Shown piece by piece: positions 4,646 to 7,793 of a stretch of 7,793 nt of DNA; the first letter of the stretch is position 1; each line of letters begins with the position of its first letter. The notes beneath the pieces are model-generated. The model did no database searches, was not told where the DNA came from, and saw nothing but the letters and a program-made list of their open reading frames with translations. The stretch lies in NCBI GenBank assembly GCA_016865955.1, contig VGNW01000103.1, forward strand, positions 1 through 7,793, given 5' to 3'. A program made the position numbers and the translations under genes. Source of the DNA: Chloroflexota bacterium (GTDB taxonomy: Bacteria > Chloroflexota > Dehalococcoidia > SZUA-161).

Positions 4646-5623
4646 TCAACCTCCGATTTGAGCCATGAAGCGTTCGCAGGTCACACCTGCTGCCAGTTTA
4701 TGTCTCTCGGGTTTGCACGAAGCTGCCTGCCGGATTAAGAGCTTGATGTCTTCCGCGGTTGCCCCCTGCCGCAGCGGTCCGCGCAGGTCTATCTCCTCAT
4801 CTGAGAACAGGCAGGGGCGCAGCTTGCCGTCCGCGGTGAGGCGCAATCTATTGCACTCCTTGCAAAAACAATCAGTGAGCGGGCTGATGAACCCGATGGT
4901 GCCCGTAGCCCCGTGGAAGCGATAGTATCTGGCAGGACCTCCGCCGCCGGGGATATGAGGCTCCAGTTTGCCCAGTGTCTCGATTTGCTGCATTACCTCA
5001 GCTACCGGCACCAGGTGGTTGTTCTTCTTGCCCCCCTCGGTGAAAGGCATGAACTCGATAAATCTCACATTCCAGCCGTCTCTGATGGTGAGCAGGGCGA
5101 AATGCTTCACCTCATCGTCGTTTATGCCGCGCATGACCACCATGTTTATCTTTACCGGATTTAGTCCCGCTTCTTTAGCGGCTTCAATGCCCCGCAGCAC
5201 ATCGCCCAGCTTGCCCACGCGGGTGATTTTGCGGAACCTCTCTTTGCGCAGCGAGTCGAGGCTGATGTTTACCCGCTGCAGCCCTGCCTTCTTTAATTCC
5301 ATTGCATGGCGTTCCAGAAGCAAGCCGTTCGTGGTCATGGAAATATCGTCGATGCCGGGAATTTTCGCCAGCAGGGACACAAGGTCGGTCAATCTGGCTC
5401 TGACCAGAGGCTCGCCGCCGGTGAGCCTGAGCTTGGTGATGCCCAACTCCGCCGCCGCCTGCGCCACGAGGTGGATTTCCTCATATCTCAGAATATCCTC
5501 ATGGGATGCCAGAGAAATGCCCTCCGCAGGCATGCAGTAGATACATCTCAGGTTGCAGCGGTCTGTAACCGAGATGCGAAGGTAGTTTAACGGTCGTTGA
5601 AATGAATCAGCCAGCTTGGTCAT
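4646..5623 (-). CDS. moaA: MoaA, GTP 3',8-cyclase (radical SAM)
   Basis: The 325-residue protein has the normal MoaA length and layout. The N-terminal radical SAM cluster motif is CNLRCIYC (C23, C27, C30), followed by the SAM-binding TGGEP (68-72). The second, GTP-binding 4Fe-4S cluster is held by C254, C257 and C271 in [19 protein letters not shown]. The chain ends in Gly-Gly (324-325), the tail known to be needed for activity. MoaA converts GTP to 3',8-cyclo-7,8-dihydro-GTP, which MoaC then turns into cyclic pyranopterin monophosphate; the fused MoaC follows one base downstream, so both steps are made together. The ATG at 5621-5623 has only a weak GAGG about 11 bases upstream. A 113-bp gap with repeat-like sequence separates it from rdgB, so it may have its own promoter, though none is clear. 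Confidence 0.97.
   Translation of the reverse strand: MTKLADSFQRPLNYLRISVTDRCNLRCIYCMPAEGISLASHEDILRYEEIHLVAQAAAELGITKLRLTGGEPLVRARLTDLVSLLAKIPGIDDISMTTNGLLLERHAMELKKAGLQRVNISLDSLRKERFRKITRVGKLGDVLRGIEAAKEAGLNPVKINMVVMRGINDDEVKHFALLTIRDGWNVRFIEFMPFTEGGKKNNHLVPVAEVMQQIETLGKLEPHIPGGGGPARYYRFHGATGTIGFISPLTDCFCKECNRLRLTADGKLRPCLFSDEEIDLRGPLRQGATAEDIKLLIRQAASCKPERHKLAAGVTCERFMAQIGG
4649..4654 (-). promoter_or_regulatory. Ribosome-binding site inside the moaA Gly-Gly codons
   Basis: On the minus strand GGAGGT is the last two sense codons of moaA (GGA GGT, the C-terminal Gly-Gly). It lies 4-5 bases before the TTG start of the RNase HI-MoaC gene. It decides that start and couples translation of the two genes. 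Confidence 0.8.
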
Positions 5624-5629
5624 TTTCTA

Positions 5630-5695
5630 AAAAACCTCAGTTTTCAGCAATCAGCTTTCAGTGTTTGCGATTTGGTGCTTGGAATTTGGGATTTT
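5630..5695. repeat. Repeat-like spacer between rdgB and moaA
   Basis: The spacer holds two imperfect simple patterns: CAGTTTTCAGCAATCAGC with TTTCAG (5637-5660) and GATTTGGTGCTTGGAATTTG with GGATTTT (5668-5695). Both look like the short dispersed intergenic repeats of this genome type. They push the moaA start away from the operon upstream. This is judged by appearance. Confidence 0.3.
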
Positions 5696-5721
5696 CGTCT
5701 TCCTTTATGTACCCTCTACTA

Positions 5722-5741
5722 AATAATGTTACCACATTATT
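5722..5741. repeat. 8-bp hairpin at the end of rdgB
   Basis: AATAATGT (5722-5729) and ACATTATT (5734-5741) are perfect inverted copies around a 4-base loop and include the rdgB stop codon. The stem is AT-rich and not followed by a run of T on the minus strand, so it is at most a weak terminator or an RNA-stabilising hairpin. Confidence 0.35.
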
Positions 5742-6348
5742 GGATGCGGGAAAGGCGCTCCAGTATGTGCCTTGCCTGCTGAGCTGCCTGGGCACGATGG
5801 CTTATCCTGTTCTTTTCCGCCAAGGAAAGCTCCGCCATGTGCTTGTCCAGCTCGGGCAGATAGAATATGGGGTCGTAGCCGAAGCCACCCTCGCCCTTTG
5901 CTGCAAAGGCGATTATCCCCTCGCATACCCCCTCGCTCATTGCTATACCGCCCCCGGGCGTGGCTACAGCAATAACGCATCTGAAACGGGCTGTTCTTTG
6001 CTCCCGGGGAACATCGCGCAGCTTGGCTAGCAGGAAGTCATTGCGCTCTTTATCCGAGGCGTTCTCTCCGGCATACCGTCGGGAAAGAGGTCCCGGCTCA
6101 CCGCCCAGGGCATCGACCTCCAGTCCCGAATCGTCAGCCAGCGTAGTAAGCCCGCTCAGACTTGCATATGCGGTAGCTTTACGTACGGCGTTCTGCTCCA
6201 GGCTCGAACCGCTCTCCTCGACCTCCTCAGTAATCCCCTGCTCGGAGAGCGTGGTAAGCTCAAAAGGTAAACCCTTCAGAAGCTCGGCGTATTCCCGCAA
6301 CTTGCCCTTGTTGTTGGTAGCTACAAGGAGCTGGGCCGTTTTACTCAA
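5737..6348 (-). CDS. rdgB: RdgB/HAM1-type XTP/dITP diphosphatase
   Basis: The 203-residue protein has all hallmark motifs of the Ham1 family: TNNKGKLREY (11-20), N53, ADDSGLEVDAL (71-81), RYAG (91-94), GFGYDPIF (155-162), KN (179-180) and SHR (183-185). It hydrolyses non-canonical purine triphosphates (dITP, ITP, XTP) to monophosphates and pyrophosphate, keeping them out of DNA and RNA. The start is TTG at 6346-6348, overlapping the last 8 bases of the aldolase/phosphatase gene. The ribosome site is weak (GGGAAG about 10 bases upstream), so translation probably depends on coupling to the gene before it. No in-frame alternative fits, since family members begin about ten residues before the NKGK motif. 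Confidence 0.95.
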   Translation of the reverse strand: MSKTAQLLVATNNKGKLREYAELLKGLPFELTTLSEQGITEEVEESGSSLEQNAVRKATAYASLSGLTTLADDSGLEVDALGGEPGPLSRRYAGENASDKERNDFLLAKLRDVPREQRTARFRCVIAVATPGGGIAMSEGVCEGIIAFAAKGEGGFGYDPIFYLPELDKHMAELSLAEKNRISHRAQAAQQARHILERLSRIQ

Positions 6349-7438
6349 GCTTTTTGAATCTTCCCTTTAGCTTTTCCATGACTTGAGGCATGGTAGTGTA
6401 TTCCATCTCCTCAAGCGGAAGGCGATGCGGCTCGAACGGGCCGTGGCGCCGCATATACTCGCCCGCTTCATTAGCCTTACGCCTTGCCTCATCGAAGCTG
6501 GGGTCGTCGAACATATCGCGAGGTCCCACCAGCTTGCCGTTGGAAAGCTGGAAGCCGGCGGCGACCACCCTGGGCGGTCCATCGAAGCGCGAGGGGTTGC
6601 TCTGGGCGATGGATGTCGGCATCATCGGGCCGTGGTGCGAACCGCGCATCCAACCCTCCACCAGATGCGGGAAAGCGAACGGCTCGAGAACCTCGCCCAC
6701 CGCGGGGAATTCGCCCTGGGAGCGCACAATGCATACCGGGTCGTCCTTGCCCACATACCTGCCGGCTATTAGGGCGAGCTTCTGGGTTGAGGAGACTGCT
6801 GCGATATTGCCGGTCTCGCGGCTGTATACTGCTTTCACACAATAACGTCCGGGGGCGCCGATGAAGACCAGCATGTCGTATATCTCGTCGGGGGTTTTGA
6901 ACATCACTTTCATGCTTTTCATGACATCGTGCACTTCGAAGGTAAATCCCTTGTGCATATTCGGAGCAATGACCAGCCCGATGGTGTTGAAAGGGTCGGC
7001 AAACATCTTGTACAGAGGCATATTCCAGCCGCCCGCCGATGTCTTGTCCGCCATGAAGATAATCACCGGCTCGGACTTCCTCTCCTCTATCTCCATCTCC
7101 GCCACCCCGGGTCCCATTCCTTTTACATTGCCCGAGAAGGCGTCAGCGAGCAGATCCTGCCCCGCTCCATACAGACCCAGCTTCTTGGCGACCTGAGTTC
7201 CGGAGACAAAGGTGTCCCACGCCAGTTTGTGGACATGCTTATGGCTTTCTCCCTTTTCGTGGGTCATAATGAGCTGCAGGTCGTCGCCGCAGCGTGTGAC
7301 ATGGTAGTCGATGAGCAAACCTGATTTCTTTGCCTTGCCCAGGCTCTTTTCTGCATCAGCCAGGATATCGGGATGGGAACTCGAATGTCCCACATAGCCG
7401 CCGATATCAGCCTTGATTACGCTCAAAGTGTACTTCAT
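6341..7438 (-). CDS. Bifunctional fructose-1,6-bisphosphate aldolase/phosphatase (archaeal, class V)
   Basis: The 365-residue protein matches the archaeal-type enzyme over its whole length. The metal- and phosphate-binding residues are D11 and H18 (KADIGGYVGH), D52-D53 (GDDLQ), Q94-D95 (GAGQD) and D131-K132. The aldolase Schiff-base site is YVGKDDP with Y228 and K231, equivalent to Tyr229 and Lys232 of the Sulfolobus enzyme. MRGSHHGPMMP (264-274) and RFDGPP (284-289) are also family marks. It joins dihydroxyacetone phosphate and glyceraldehyde 3-phosphate and dephosphorylates the product to fructose 6-phosphate, committing carbon to gluconeogenesis. The ATG at 7436-7438 has a strong AGGGAGGT 8 bases upstream. 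It overlaps rdgB by 8 bases and follows the partial membrane-protein gene by 48. This class is typical of archaea and deep-branching, often autotrophic or anaerobic bacteria. Confidence 0.96.
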   Translation of the reverse strand: MKYTLSVIKADIGGYVGHSSSHPDILADAEKSLGKAKKSGLLIDYHVTRCGDDLQLIMTHEKGESHKHVHKLAWDTFVSGTQVAKKLGLYGAGQDLLADAFSGNVKGMGPGVAEMEIEERKSEPVIIFMADKTSAGGWNMPLYKMFADPFNTIGLVIAPNMHKGFTFEVHDVMKSMKVMFKTPDEIYDMLVFIGAPGRYCVKAVYSRETGNIAAVSSTQKLALIAGRYVGKDDPVCIVRSQGEFPAVGEVLEPFAFPHLVEGWMRGSHHGPMMPTSIAQSNPSRFDGPPRVVAAGFQLSNGKLVGPRDMFDDPSFDEARRKANEAGEYMRRHGPFEPHRLPLEEMEYTTMPQVMEKLKGRFKKLE

Positions 7439-7486
7439 GCCGATGAACCTCCCTGAAATTCTATGATGACTGAATATGGAATCCGG

Positions 7487-7793
7487 TTATTTGAGATATT
7501 CCCTAACCAGAGAGATGAATCTTAGAGCGTCCTCGGAGCGGACATTATTCATTCTGAGCCGCGCCCCCGCAGACTCAGTCAAACCCGCTGCCCTGAACTG
7601 GACATATGTCACCCTAGAGAAAACACCATATATTAAAAGCACTGCGCCCACGCAGGCAGCAACGATACACAGAGGCGTTACCAGCCTCACCTCTGTGAAT
7701 ATGTTCACCACTATTCCGATTATCCCCAGAATGGCAAGAATGATGCCTGTGTTGATAACCAGCGGCCTGGAGCCGCTGATATAAGAAATCGAA
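7487..7793 (-). CDS. Small membrane protein of unknown function, 5' end beyond the window
   Basis: The frame ends with TAA at 7487-7489 and stays open to the right edge, giving about 101 residues. A GTG at 7709-7711 could start a 74-residue version, but the open frame above it encodes a clear first membrane segment (PLVINTGIILAILGIIGIVV), so the gene very likely begins outside. A second segment (VTPLCIVAACVGAVLLIYGVF) follows after a short loop, then a soluble tail with a strand-like stretch (VTYVQFRAAG) and a final helix (EDALRFISLVREYLK). This order, two helices followed by strand and helix, recalls small membrane proteins with a PH-like fold such as DUF6232, but that is only an impression. 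It is in the same direction as the aldolase/phosphatase gene and 48 bases from it, so probably one operon. Confidence 0.7.
   Translation of the reverse strand, partial: SISYISGSRPLVINTGIILAILGIIGIVVNIFTEVRLVTPLCIVAACVGAVLLIYGVFSRVTYVQFRAAGLTESAGARLRMNNVRSEDALRFISLVREYLK

Noticed and set aside
4968..5540. 190-residue plus-strand frame opposite moaA
   Set aside because: It is antisense to a complete MoaA with every catalytic motif intact; no initiation signal or domain supports it.
6390..6864. Several long plus-strand frames opposite the aldolase/phosphatase
   Set aside because: They are mirror frames of a highly conserved enzyme in GC-rich DNA, with Arg/Pro/Ser-rich products and no family resemblance.

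Overview
The window looks like a chromosomal segment of a moderately GC-rich, probably anaerobic bacterium. The best guess is a Dehalococcoidia-like Chloroflexi or another deep-branching lineage. The grounds are an archaeal-type (class V) bifunctional fructose-1,6-bisphosphate aldolase/phosphatase, a ferredoxin-type nitroreductase, molybdopterin synthesis genes, frequent TTG starts, and intergenic spaces full of dispersed palindromic repeats. This placement is an inference from gene content only.

Left part. The 5' end of an unrecognised minus-strand gene runs off the left edge. About 400 bases of nested palindromic repeats follow, ending in terminator-like hairpins, and then a small 69-residue protein. 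Next is a clearly AT-richer two-gene cassette on the plus strand: a HEPN-fold protein with an RNxxxH motif and a DUF3467 protein. It has its own near-consensus promoter and a Shine-Dalgarno sequence overlapping the first stop codon. After it come a transglutaminase-like protein, apparently read from an almost leaderless mRNA and cut short by an amber codon, and a 2[4Fe-4S]-nitroreductase. The nitroreductase gene is bracketed by 99-bp inverted repeats that are 85% identical.

Right part (minus strand, so read right to left). The order is a truncated small membrane protein, the FBP aldolase/phosphatase, an overlapping RdgB-type XTP/dITP diphosphatase, a 113-bp gap, moaA, and then a fused RNase HI-MoaC protein one base downstream. 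MoaA and MoaC together perform the first step of molybdenum-cofactor synthesis (GTP to cyclic pyranopterin monophosphate). The aldolase/phosphatase makes fructose 6-phosphate in gluconeogenesis. RdgB and RNase HI both serve nucleic-acid housekeeping. The plus and minus strand gene sets converge around 3600-3778.

The most interesting points are the RNase HI-MoaC fusion (with Asn at the fourth catalytic position), the Gly-Gly codons of MoaA doubling as the ribosome-binding site of that fusion, the HEPN/DUF3467 cassette as a possible toxin-antitoxin-like or defence unit, the inverted repeats around the nitroreductase, and the amber codon in the transglutaminase gene.
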